Source of the DNA: Paractinoplanes maris
GTDB lineage: Bacteria > Actinomycetota > Actinomycetes > Mycobacteriales > Micromonosporaceae
Reading direction: 5' to 3'
DNA: 64,000 bases
Assembly: GCF_023544465.1 (NCBI RefSeq)
Contig: NZ_JALPVL010000008.1
Span: forward strand, 310,001 to 374,000
Shown: one piece after another, positions 32,713 to 40,058 of the stretch
Layout of the letters: every line of letters starts with the position of its first letter
How positions within the stretch are numbered: the first letter of the stretch is position 1
Notes under the pieces: model-generated
Database searches by the model: none
Told to the model about the DNA's origin: nothing
The model's input: only the letters and a program-made list of their open reading frames with translations
Program-made: the position numbers and the translations under genes

Positions 32713-34872
32713 TCAGGCCGGGATCAGCTCGTGAAGACGGTCCACAGTGTAGATCTCTGATCCTTCCGGCAGGGTGTCGGGAGCGTGGATGCCGATGTAG
32801 GTGACCGGTGACTCCGGGGGGCGGCCATCCCAGGCGCGCACCTCGGTGTGCGGGCGCCACAGGTTGATCAGGTAGGAGACGGTCAGGTAGCGGCGTTCCA
32901 TCAGGGCCCGTACCCGGTCGGCGGTGGTGGCCTTGTGGTCCTCCACCCGGTTGAAGGTGGGGTGGCCCTGCTGGTAGAGGTGCAGCCAGACGGCCTGCCA
33001 GCCGTCGTCGTTCTGGACGAAGACCAGGGGCAGGGCGACCCGGCCGGCGCCGCGCAGGGCTGAGCGGGCTCGGACGGTGCGGGCGTCGAACGGGGCGCCG
33101 CGCTGGTCGGGGTCACGCGTCTGGTAGCCGAACATCGACTCGGTCACCTCGTCGAACGACTCGCCGGTGAAGATGTGGACCTGCGGCACCACGTACTTTC
33201 CCGGCAGGGCCAGGGGCACGTCGATGAACTCGGTCGCGCCGTCGGGGGCCTCGGTGAGGTCGCCCGAGTGGACCACACCGCCGTGGTGGTAGTTGGTCCA
33301 GGAGACCTGACCGGCGGGGGCGAAGTCGTCGTCGAGCAGGAGAACCGACAGGTCGTAGTCGGTGCGCCGGACCGTCTGCCGCCAATACATGAAGAAGCGC
33401 AGCAGGCTGCCGGTCACCGAGGCCCGCGAGCCCCGGGGCAGCACCGTGAAGCCGTCCTCGGCCGCCTTGCCGGACAGTGGCAGGGCGACGTCGAGTACCG
33501 CGGGATCCACCAGCAGCGGGAACTCCCATCGCGGCCGGCGGGCGCTGATCTCAGTGTCCAGGCGGGCGGACAGCTCGGCGATCAGCTCGGCCGGCAGCGG
33601 AGGACGGGTGTCGCGGCCGACCCACGAGCGGCGGGAGCGGTTCGCGTAAAGACGGGCGGATGCGGGCGTCGCGCGGTTGCCGACGTGTTCCCGCAGCGAG
33701 CACAGCACCCGGCCCGACGCGGAGCCGAGCGCGTCGGTGACGGCGTCGATGACGGTGCCGCGTTCCGGCCCGGTCGCGGTGCGCAGCAGCCGGTCGGCTG
33801 AGCGCAGCAGCAGGCCGGGCGCGGCCGACAGCATCGACGCGGCGGCACCGATCTGCCCGGCGCCGACCGCCGCCTCGGCCCGGCCGGCCAGGCTGCGCAC
33901 GCGGAGCTCGCCCCGGGCGACGGCGAAGACCTTCTGGGCGTACGGCCACTGGTCGTACTCGTGGGGGTGCAGCCGCTCGCCGAGCCGCTTGAACGGCTCG
34001 GCGTGACGGCTGATGTCGCCGAGCTTGGCCGGGTTGGACCGGGCGACCTCGTTCAGCGCGGCCAGCAGGACGCGGCGCTCGGGCCGGCGGAAGGCCCGGA
34101 ACCGGGTCGGCGTACGCAGGGCGACGTCGCCGCCGGAGACCTGACAGGCCAGGCGGAGCACGTCGATGGTGGTGTCGACGGCGATCAGCGGCCGGCCCAG
34201 GACGAGCCGGATGCCGTTGAGGACGGCACGGTTCTCCCGCACCGGAATCTCCGTCGGCTGTGGACCGTCGGCGCAGGCGACGGCGAGTTCACCCAGGATC
34301 GCCAGGTTCGCCTCGCCGTGCGGCGTCGTGCTGCCGGCCAGGGCCAGATAGAGCCGGGACGCCTCCACCTCGCCCGGGTCGCCGAGATGCAGGACGGTCA
34401 CCCGGTCACCGGCCGCGGCGATCAGCTCGTCGTGGGCGGCCAGCAGTTCGGCGTACGTGTGCTGATAGGTGCCGTAACCGGGCAGGCCGAGCAGATCGAT
34501 GTGCCCCGAGGCGACCGCGTCGCGCAGTTGCTCGCTGGTCGCCGTGCCACCGCCGAGGAGCACGGCCGCCCGGAGCCGTTCGGCCCAGAACTCGACGGTG
34601 TCGGGCACGTCGTGCGGGAAGCCGATGAAGTACGCGTTGTGCCGCACGTGATCGCCGACCAGCTCGCGGACCGCGGCGACGACCGTGGCGGCGAGATCCA
34701 TGGCCGGGCCGTGCGCCAGCGCGCCCACGTGATCGAGCAGGGCTCGCGACGCCGAGAAACCGACATCGAGCAGAGCCGCGTCGAACTGCCGGGCGACGGG
34801 TGTGCTGTCTCCGGCCGCGCCGGTGCTCGCCGGGACGCGCAGCGTCTTCTGAATGATCAGGTTCTCCAGCAT
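32713..34872 (-). CDS. SCO0854/MXAN_6230-like protein with TerD-type C-terminal region
   Basis: A 719-residue protein. The N-terminal region (ALLDVGFSASRALLDHVGAL, VGDHVRHNAYFIGFPHDVPD, TVEFWAERL) closely resembles the MXAN_6230/SCO0854 family described as RING-domain proteins associated with tellurite-resistance-type genes. Here no Cys/His RING cluster is seen at the N-terminus. Residues about 480-620 look like a TerD domain (YDLSVLLLDDDF, GQVSWTNYHHGGVVHSGDLT, YVVPQVHIFTGESF), a calcium-binding stress fold. The GGAGG site 5 nt before the ATG supports the start. Ter-linked proteins take part in phage and stress defence, but no terB/terC/terZ partners are nearby. Confidence 0.72.
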   Translation of the reverse strand: MLENLIIQKTLRVPASTGAAGDSTPVARQFDAALLDVGFSASRALLDHVGALAHGPAMDLAATVVAAVRELVGDHVRHNAYFIGFPHDVPDTVEFWAERLRAAVLLGGGTATSEQLRDAVASGHIDLLGLPGYGTYQHTYAELLAAHDELIAAAGDRVTVLHLGDPGEVEASRLYLALAGSTTPHGEANLAILGELAVACADGPQPTEIPVRENRAVLNGIRLVLGRPLIAVDTTIDVLRLACQVSGGDVALRTPTRFRAFRRPERRVLLAALNEVARSNPAKLGDISRHAEPFKRLGERLHPHEYDQWPYAQKVFAVARGELRVRSLAGRAEAAVGAGQIGAAASMLSAAPGLLLRSADRLLRTATGPERGTVIDAVTDALGSASGRVLCSLREHVGNRATPASARLYANRSRRSWVGRDTRPPLPAELIAELSARLDTEISARRPRWEFPLLVDPAVLDVALPLSGKAAEDGFTVLPRGSRASVTGSLLRFFMYWRQTVRRTDYDLSVLLLDDDFAPAGQVSWTNYHHGGVVHSGDLTEAPDGATEFIDVPLALPGKYVVPQVHIFTGESFDEVTESMFGYQTRDPDQRGAPFDARTVRARSALRGAGRVALPLVFVQNDDGWQAVWLHLYQQGHPTFNRVEDHKATTADRVRALMERRYLTVSYLINLWRPHTEVRAWDGRPPESPVTYIGIHAPDTLPEGSEIYTVDRLHELIPA

Positions 34873-34923
34873 GCGGTCCTCCGTTCGGGTGGGTGTGGCT
34901 CACCGGGGGAAGGCGAGCAGGAG

Positions 34924-35051
34924 TGGGCCGCCGGGGACTCGAACCCCGAACCCTTCGATCCCGGAAAGAGAAGGAAGCGCCCCCATGGCCGCGCGGGCGG
35001 AGGGCGGACGCGCTACTTAGCCGAATGCTCTGCCAATTGAGCTAGCGACCC
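34924..35051 (-). tRNA. tRNA-Lys-like gene interrupted in the anticodon loop
   Basis: Reading the minus strand, the 5' part is complete: acceptor GGGTCGC, TA, D-arm GCTCAATTGGCAGAGC, and TTCGG opening the anticodon stem. The 3' part is complete from CGAAGGGTT through the T-arm CGGGGTTCGAGTCCCCG to acceptor GCGGCCC plus A. These halves fit a lysine tRNA whose loop would be CT-CTT-AA. Instead, 61 nt (34958-35018) stand where about 6 are expected, and they contain repeat copy B. The gap is too short for a group I intron, so the gene is probably inactivated or carries an unusual insertion. No CCA is encoded. Confidence 0.68.
34962..34990 (+). repeat. 29-nt repeat, copy B (inside tRNA gene)
   Basis: Second copy of the repeat at 32659-32687, differing at 4 of 29 positions. 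It accounts for almost half of the extra sequence in the tRNA anticodon loop. The two copies flank the SCO0854-like gene as direct repeats 2.3 kb apart. Confidence 0.6.
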
Positions 35052-35112
35052 GGGATCGATCTTCGCACGGGCTCTTCCACCAGGCGATCGAGTTTCCGCT
35101 GCCGGCGGCCGG

Positions 35113-37929
35113 TCAGCCGGCGGTGACGCGGTCGTTGGTGGTCATCCAGGCGGCTATCTGGGCGCGGCGGGAGACGCCGAGCTTGGTGCGGATGTGTTCG
35201 ACGTGGGCGGCGGCGGTCTTGGGGGCGATGGTCAGCGCGGCGGCTATCTGCGGGTTGGTCAGGCCCTCGGCGACCAGGCGGGCTACCTCGATTTCGCGCG
35301 CCGACAGCAAGGGGCCGGCTTGTGCCGGTCCGGCCGCGGCGATCTCCCGGGGCGGTGGGGCGCCTGCTTTCGCGTACGCGTGGAGGGCGGCCGATCGGTA
35401 GGCGGCGGCCTCGGCCGGGCGGCGGGAGCGGTGGGCGCAGCGGGCCTGGTCGAGCAGCGCCGCGGTGCCTTCCCAGAAACGGCGCCGGGCCGCCCAGAAC
35501 GTGGCCGCGGCGGCCAGCGCGTCGCGGGCCTTGCCGGTGTGGCCCTCGTGCAGGTGGATCAGGCCCTCGGCGTGGTCGAGGGCGCCCAGGGTGCCCGGGA
35601 TGGCCCGGGAGCGCAGCAGCGCGGAGGTGCGGTCGAGCCAGTCGCGGGCCGCGGTCGGGCCGGAGCCGGTCAGGTGGGCGCGAACGCCGGTGACCACGTA
35701 CGGGAAGAGGTAGGCCGCGTCGCGCACGGCGGCCGACGCGGCGTAGCCCTGCTCGCAGCGGGCGATCGCCGTGGTGGCGTCGCCGCGGGCCAGGGCCACC
35801 TCGGCCTGGCCCCACCAGGCGGGGGAGAGGCGTTGGAGCTCGCGCATGCCCGACGCCAGACTCTCGGCCCGGCTCAAGTGGTCCGAGGCTTCCTCGTACG
35901 AGCCGCGGCCCAGAGCCAGATAGCCGAGCACATGCCGAGCGGTGATGTCGGTGGTGATCCCGCCGCCGTCGGCCAGGGCCTGCTGGGCGGTCGTGGTGGC
36001 GGCGGTCCAGTCGCCGGTGGCCCACTGCACGTGGGCCAGGTGGGCGGCCATGTAGTGGCGGTCGTTGAACTGCTCGACCCGATCGGCGTAGGCGATGCCC
36101 TCGTGCAGGGTGTCCTCGGCGCCGGCGTAGTCGACCAGCACCGACATCGACGTGCCGAGCATCCGGTAGGAGCGGGCCGCCTGCGTCTCGAAGCGCAGGG
36201 ACGACGCGCGGGTGATCGCGTCGCGCAGCAGCCGGGTGCCCTCAGCCGTGCGGCCGGCGAAGAGCAGCACCGAGCCGACGGTGGCGTCGACGTGGCAGCG
36301 GGCCTGATTGTCGACGCCCAGCGCGCGGGCCCGCTCGCCGCTGGCCAGGGCCTCGTCGAGGCGGCGGTCGAGCATGTAGGCGGCGGCCAGCTCGGCGTGG
36401 AGCTCGGCGCACGTCCGGGGGTGGCCGGCGGCGAGCGGCAGGGCGGCCCGCAGCGCCTCGGTCCGCGTCTCGAGGTCGGCGCCGAGCAGGTGGCGCACGG
36501 CCACCCAGTCGCCGACCAGCGCGGCCGCGCCGACCTGGTCGCCCAGTTCGAGCCGGACGGCGTAGGCCTCGGCGTAGCAGGCGGCGGACTCCTCGATCTC
36601 GTCGATCGAGGCCAGCTCGCGGGCCAGGGCGGCCAGCAGCCCGGCCCACTCCGACCGGGGCAGCCGGGCCGGCCGGGTGCGCCGCGCCCGCCGGTAGAGC
36701 TCGGCCGCCTCGCGGTGGGCGGACAGGGCGGCCGCCTCGCGGGCGGCGGCCCGGGCGTGCCGGAACGCCGCATCGGCCCGGCCCGCTCGCTCGTAGTGGT
36801 CGCTGGCGAGCGCGTCGGGCAAGCCGGCGGCCGCCGCCTGGGCGTGCAGCGAGCGACGGCGCAGCGGCGAGATGTCGGCGTAGAGAGCGTCGCGGATCAG
36901 GGCGTGGCGGAAGTCGTAGCCGGTCCGATCGGGCTGGGCGCGGATGAAGAACTGCTCGGAGAGCTCGCGCAACTGCTCGTCCACGGCGTCGGCCCCGGCA
37001 CCGGTCATGGTGGTCAGCAGGTCGAGGTCGAACGAGCGGCCGAGCACCGAAGCCACCTCGGCCAGGCGGCGGGACGCCGGGCGCAGGTGGGCGGCGCGGG
37101 CGAGCACGGCGTCGGCCAGGGTGTCGGGCACCGGGTCGGCCGCGGCGCCGGCCAAGGAACCGGTCGGGGGAGCGACGGGCGGGCCGGCGGCGAGGAACTC
37201 CTCGACGTGCAGCGGGATGCCGTCGCTGCGCGCGTGCAACGCCGTGGCGGCCGCGGTGGGCAGGCTCGACCCGGTGATGGCGGCGGCCATGGTCGCGGTC
37301 TGGGCGATGACGAGGCGGGGAAGCCGCACCTCCTCGGCCAGCCGCTGGGTGAGCAGGCGGGCGCGCCACTGACGCATCGGGACGCGGGGGTAGAGCTCGT
37401 CGCTGCGGTAGGTGCCGACGACCAGCAGGCGGGCCGACCGGGCGTGCCGGGCGAGACGGGCCAGCACGTCGAGCGTCAGGTCATCGGCCCAGTGCAGGTC
37501 TTCCAGCGTGATGAGCGTGCCGGGCCGGTGCCCGCTCTCCGGCGCGCCGGGCGCCCCGGATACGGCGATCAGGTCGGCCAGGTCGGCCACGAGCAGGCGT
37601 CGTCGCCGGGCCGCGTCGCCGTCGGTCAGCTCGCGCAGGCGCTGCCCGAGCCGTTCGCCCGCGGCGGCGGTGGAGGGGTGGCGGCGCAACTCGGCGCCGA
37701 GGTCGGCCAGCGGGCCCCCCGCGATCTCGGTGTCGCCGGGCGAGGCGCCGGCCGCGAAGACCTCGTACCCCAGCAAGCGGGCCCGGACGACGATCTCGGC
37801 CAGCAACCGGGTCTTGCCGATGCCGGCCTCGCCGGCGAGGAACAGCACCTCGCCGGTGGGCGCGGCGAGCCGACGGTCGGCGAGGGCGAGCAGGTCCTCC
37901 CGGCCGACGAGCACGGGGCTGGCCACCAC
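35113..37929 (-). CDS. LAL-type LuxR regulator with N-terminal ATPase
   Basis: A 938-residue large ATP-binding LuxR-family regulator. Walker A (FLAGEAGIGKTRLL, about residue 30) and a Walker B-like LITLEDLHWADDL (about 140) form the N-terminal AAA/STAND ATPase. A long alpha-helical TPR-like region follows, and the C-terminus carries the LuxR HTH (LSAREIEVARLVAEGLTNPQ, then IAPKTAAAHVEHI). TAAAGT lies 7 nt before the GTG start, so its mRNA is probably leaderless. Such regulators sense small ligands and often activate metabolite clusters; no obvious target operon is adjacent. Confidence 0.92.
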   Translation of the reverse strand: MVASPVLVGREDLLALADRRLAAPTGEVLFLAGEAGIGKTRLLAEIVVRARLLGYEVFAAGASPGDTEIAGGPLADLGAELRRHPSTAAAGERLGQRLRELTDGDAARRRRLLVADLADLIAVSGAPGAPESGHRPGTLITLEDLHWADDLTLDVLARLARHARSARLLVVGTYRSDELYPRVPMRQWRARLLTQRLAEEVRLPRLVIAQTATMAAAITGSSLPTAAATALHARSDGIPLHVEEFLAAGPPVAPPTGSLAGAAADPVPDTLADAVLARAAHLRPASRRLAEVASVLGRSFDLDLLTTMTGAGADAVDEQLRELSEQFFIRAQPDRTGYDFRHALIRDALYADISPLRRRSLHAQAAAAGLPDALASDHYERAGRADAAFRHARAAAREAAALSAHREAAELYRRARRTRPARLPRSEWAGLLAALARELASIDEIEESAACYAEAYAVRLELGDQVGAAALVGDWVAVRHLLGADLETRTEALRAALPLAAGHPRTCAELHAELAAAYMLDRRLDEALASGERARALGVDNQARCHVDATVGSVLLFAGRTAEGTRLLRDAITRASSLRFETQAARSYRMLGTSMSVLVDYAGAEDTLHEGIAYADRVEQFNDRHYMAAHLAHVQWATGDWTAATTTAQQALADGGGITTDITARHVLGYLALGRGSYEEASDHLSRAESLASGMRELQRLSPAWWGQAEVALARGDATTAIARCEQGYAASAAVRDAAYLFPYVVTGVRAHLTGSGPTAARDWLDRTSALLRSRAIPGTLGALDHAEGLIHLHEGHTGKARDALAAAATFWAARRRFWEGTAALLDQARCAHRSRRPAEAAAYRSAALHAYAKAGAPPPREIAAAGPAQAGPLLSAREIEVARLVAEGLTNPQIAAALTIAPKTAAAHVEHIRTKLGVSRRAQIAAWMTTNDRVTAG

Positions 37930-38013
37930 GCCCGCGACTTTAGGTCAGGACCCCGGGCCTTCGTAGGTGCTCTGACCGATGTCCGACGCTGCCGGGACGG
38001 CCACTCTGGGGCC

Positions 38014-38262
38014 ATGGCGAAGTTCATGGACGTACACAGCGGATTTCACGGGGTCACGCCGGAGCAACTGGCCGCGGCCCACGACGCCGACCTGAAGGTC
38101 GAGGGGGACGAGGGGGTCCATTTCGAGCGGGCCTGGCTCGACCCGGAGCAGGGCAAGGTGTTCTGCCTCAGCAGCGGGCCGAGCAAGGAGGCCGTGCTGC
38201 GCATCCACGAGCGGGCCGGTCACCCGGTGACCGAGATCTACGAGCTCACGTCGGAGGTCTGA
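38014..38262 (+). CDS. SCO4226-family nickel-binding protein
   Basis: An 82-residue ferredoxin-like protein nearly identical in pattern to Streptomyces SCO4226: MAKFMDVHSGFHGVTPEQL, GVHFERAWLDPEQGKVFCL and IHERAGHPVTEIYEL. Members dimerise and bind nickel through conserved His and Cys residues visible here (His7, His47-region, His72). Cellular role unknown. It is too short for most gene callers' default confidence but the conservation is clear. Its 3' end overlaps the convergent pnuC gene by 25 bp. Confidence 0.88.
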   Translation: MAKFMDVHSGFHGVTPEQLAAAHDADLKVEGDEGVHFERAWLDPEQGKVFCLSSGPSKEAVLRIHERAGHPVTEIYELTSEV

Positions 38263-38972
38263 GCGGACGGGGCCGCCTGCCCGGCGGGTGGCCCCTGCTC
38301 GGTCCGCGAGATGCGCAGCCACACCACGAAGCCCCAGATCACGAAGACGGCGTAGACGCCGTAGAGGATCGCCGAGGGGTAGTAGCGGAAGTGCAGCAGC
38401 TCGGGGACGCCGACCAGGTCGACGGCGATCCAGCAGAGCCAGAACTCGACCCAGCCGCGGGCCAGCGCGTACGTCGCCAGCATCGACCCGACGAAGATCC
38501 ACGAGTCGGCCAGGTAATACCACCACGGGACCTCGAAGCCGGCGCCGACCGCGCGGAACACGTAGAAGCAGAGAACCACCGCGAACAGGGCCAGGCTGCC
38601 GTAGACCAGGCGCTGCCGCGCCGTCGCCCAGTGCGGCCGCACCGCGGCGCCGTCGTGGTTGCGCCGCTTGTTCTGCTCCCACCGCCACCAGCCGTAGACG
38701 CTGGCGATCACGAAGAAGACCTGCCGGGCGGCCTGCCCGAACAACGGCGTGCCCTGGTCGTTGCCGATGGCCTGGCCCGCGAAGACGGTGAACAGCAGCA
38801 CGTTGCCGACGATGCCGACCGGCCAGGCCCAGACGCTGCGGCGCATGCCGAACAGCGCGGACCCCAGCCCGAAGGCGTTGCCGACGATCTCGCGGTAGTA
38901 GATCGCCTGGTCGGCGGTCACCTGCCACTTGGCGTCGTAGAACGCGGTAAGAATGTGATCGGCCCAGGACAC
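38238..38972 (-). CDS. pnuC: PnuC-type nicotinamide riboside/mononucleotide transporter
   Basis: A 244-residue protein with about seven membrane helices. Signature parts are the N-terminal EIVGNAFGLGSALFGM, VWAWPVGIVGNVLLF and the substrate-binding VYGWWRWEQNKR, the W-x-x-W type motif of PnuC. It would import nicotinamide riboside for NAD synthesis by facilitated diffusion, trapping it with a cytosolic kinase. GTG 38972 has a TACGAT box 5 nt upstream. No NAD-salvage genes or NAD riboswitch are visible nearby. The C-terminus overlaps the nickel-binding gene on the other strand. Confidence 0.9.
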   Translation of the reverse strand: MSWADHILTAFYDAKWQVTADQAIYYREIVGNAFGLGSALFGMRRSVWAWPVGIVGNVLLFTVFAGQAIGNDQGTPLFGQAARQVFFVIASVYGWWRWEQNKRRNHDGAAVRPHWATARQRLVYGSLALFAVVLCFYVFRAVGAGFEVPWWYYLADSWIFVGSMLATYALARGWVEFWLCWIAVDLVGVPELLHFRYYPSAILYGVYAVFVIWGFVVWLRISRTEQGPPAGQAAPSAQTSDVSS

Positions 38973-39012
38973 GGCTCATCGTAGGCACATGCGGGCGAGG
39001 CATAGTGGTGGC

Positions 39013-40014
39013 GTGACCGAACCCACCTGCCCGATCGAGACCCGGCTCTATGAGAACGGGAAGGCGATCGCCGAGGATTTCGCGTACGACCAGGTGGCCG
39101 GACTGCTCGAGAAGCATCCCGACGCGGTGCTGTGGCTCGACCTGTTCGACCCCGGCACCGACGACCTCGGCCTGGTGGCCAAGGATTTCCACCTGCACCC
39201 GCTGGCCGTCGAGGACGCCGTGGTCGACCACGAGCGCCCCAAGATCGACCGCTATCCCCAGCACGTGTTCCTCAACGTCTATGCGGTCGACATCGCCACC
39301 AAGGACTCGACGACCCAGTTCGGCAAGACCGAGATCAGTGTCTTCGTCACGCCACGAGCCCTGATCACGGTCCGCAAGTCGGCCAGCGACACCTCGAAGT
39401 TCGTCACCCGCTGGGACGCCGACGCCGAGCTCGGTGCCGACGGCGGCGGCGTCGGTTTCCTGCTCTACGGCCTGCTCGACGCGGTGGTCGACGGGCAGTA
39501 CGCGGCGACCCAGCGGCTCGACACGTCGATGGACGAGGTCGAGGACAGGCTGCTCGAGGAGGGCGGCGCCCCGCGGGCGGTCCGGCTGCAGGGGGTCGAG
39601 CAGCGGAAGCTGCTGGCCGCGCTGCGCCGGGCGGTCGCGCCCATGCCCGAGATGGTCGGCCAGCTGATGCGCGCCGACCTGGGCCTGGTCGACGCGAGCA
39701 TGAGGCCGTACTACCGCGACGTCGAGGATCACGCCCAGCACACCGTCGACGACGTCGACCACCTGCGCGACCGGATCGAGTCGCTGCTCCAGGCCGACCT
39801 GGCCGAGCAGGGCAACTCTCTCAACGACACCACCCGCAAGCTGGCCGCCTGGGCCGCCATCATCGCCGTGCCGACCGCGGTCACCGGCTACTTCGGTCAG
39901 AACCTGCCCTATCCCGGGTACGAGAAGCTCTCCGGTTTCCTCGTGAGCACGGCGGTCATCGTCTCCGTCTCGGTTCTTCTCTATCTCTATCTGAAACGGC
40001 GCGGCTGGCTCTGA
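39013..40014 (+). CDS. corA: CorA-family magnesium/divalent cation transporter
   Basis: About 333 residues. A cytosolic alpha/beta funnel domain (KHPDAVLWLDLFDP, FHLHPLAVEDAVVDHERPKIDRY) is followed by a long stalk helix and two membrane helices at the C-terminus. The pore signature reads YFGQN instead of the classic YGMN, a variant found in several actinobacterial members. A basic tail (LKRRGWL) ends it. GTG 39013 is preferred because CATAGT lies 6 nt upstream; ATG 38989 in frame is the alternative. It forms a homopentameric channel at the cytoplasmic membrane. Confidence 0.9.
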   Translation: MTEPTCPIETRLYENGKAIAEDFAYDQVAGLLEKHPDAVLWLDLFDPGTDDLGLVAKDFHLHPLAVEDAVVDHERPKIDRYPQHVFLNVYAVDIATKDSTTQFGKTEISVFVTPRALITVRKSASDTSKFVTRWDADAELGADGGGVGFLLYGLLDAVVDGQYAATQRLDTSMDEVEDRLLEEGGAPRAVRLQGVEQRKLLAALRRAVAPMPEMVGQLMRADLGLVDASMRPYYRDVEDHAQHTVDDVDHLRDRIESLLQADLAEQGNSLNDTTRKLAAWAAIIAVPTAVTGYFGQNLPYPGYEKLSGFLVSTAVIVSVSVLLYLYLKRRGWL

Positions 40015-40058
40015 TCGGCGGGACACCGCGGGTCCGGCGGGTGGCGTAGCCTCCCGGC

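Noticed and set aside
34958-35018. Group I self-splicing intron in the tRNA
   Set aside because: Only 61 nt, whereas bacterial tRNA group I introns need roughly 200 nt or more for their catalytic core.
35194-38013. Long upstream extension of the nickel-binding protein frame
   Set aside because: Antisense to the LAL regulator; the SCO4226-type protein begins exactly at ATG 38014.
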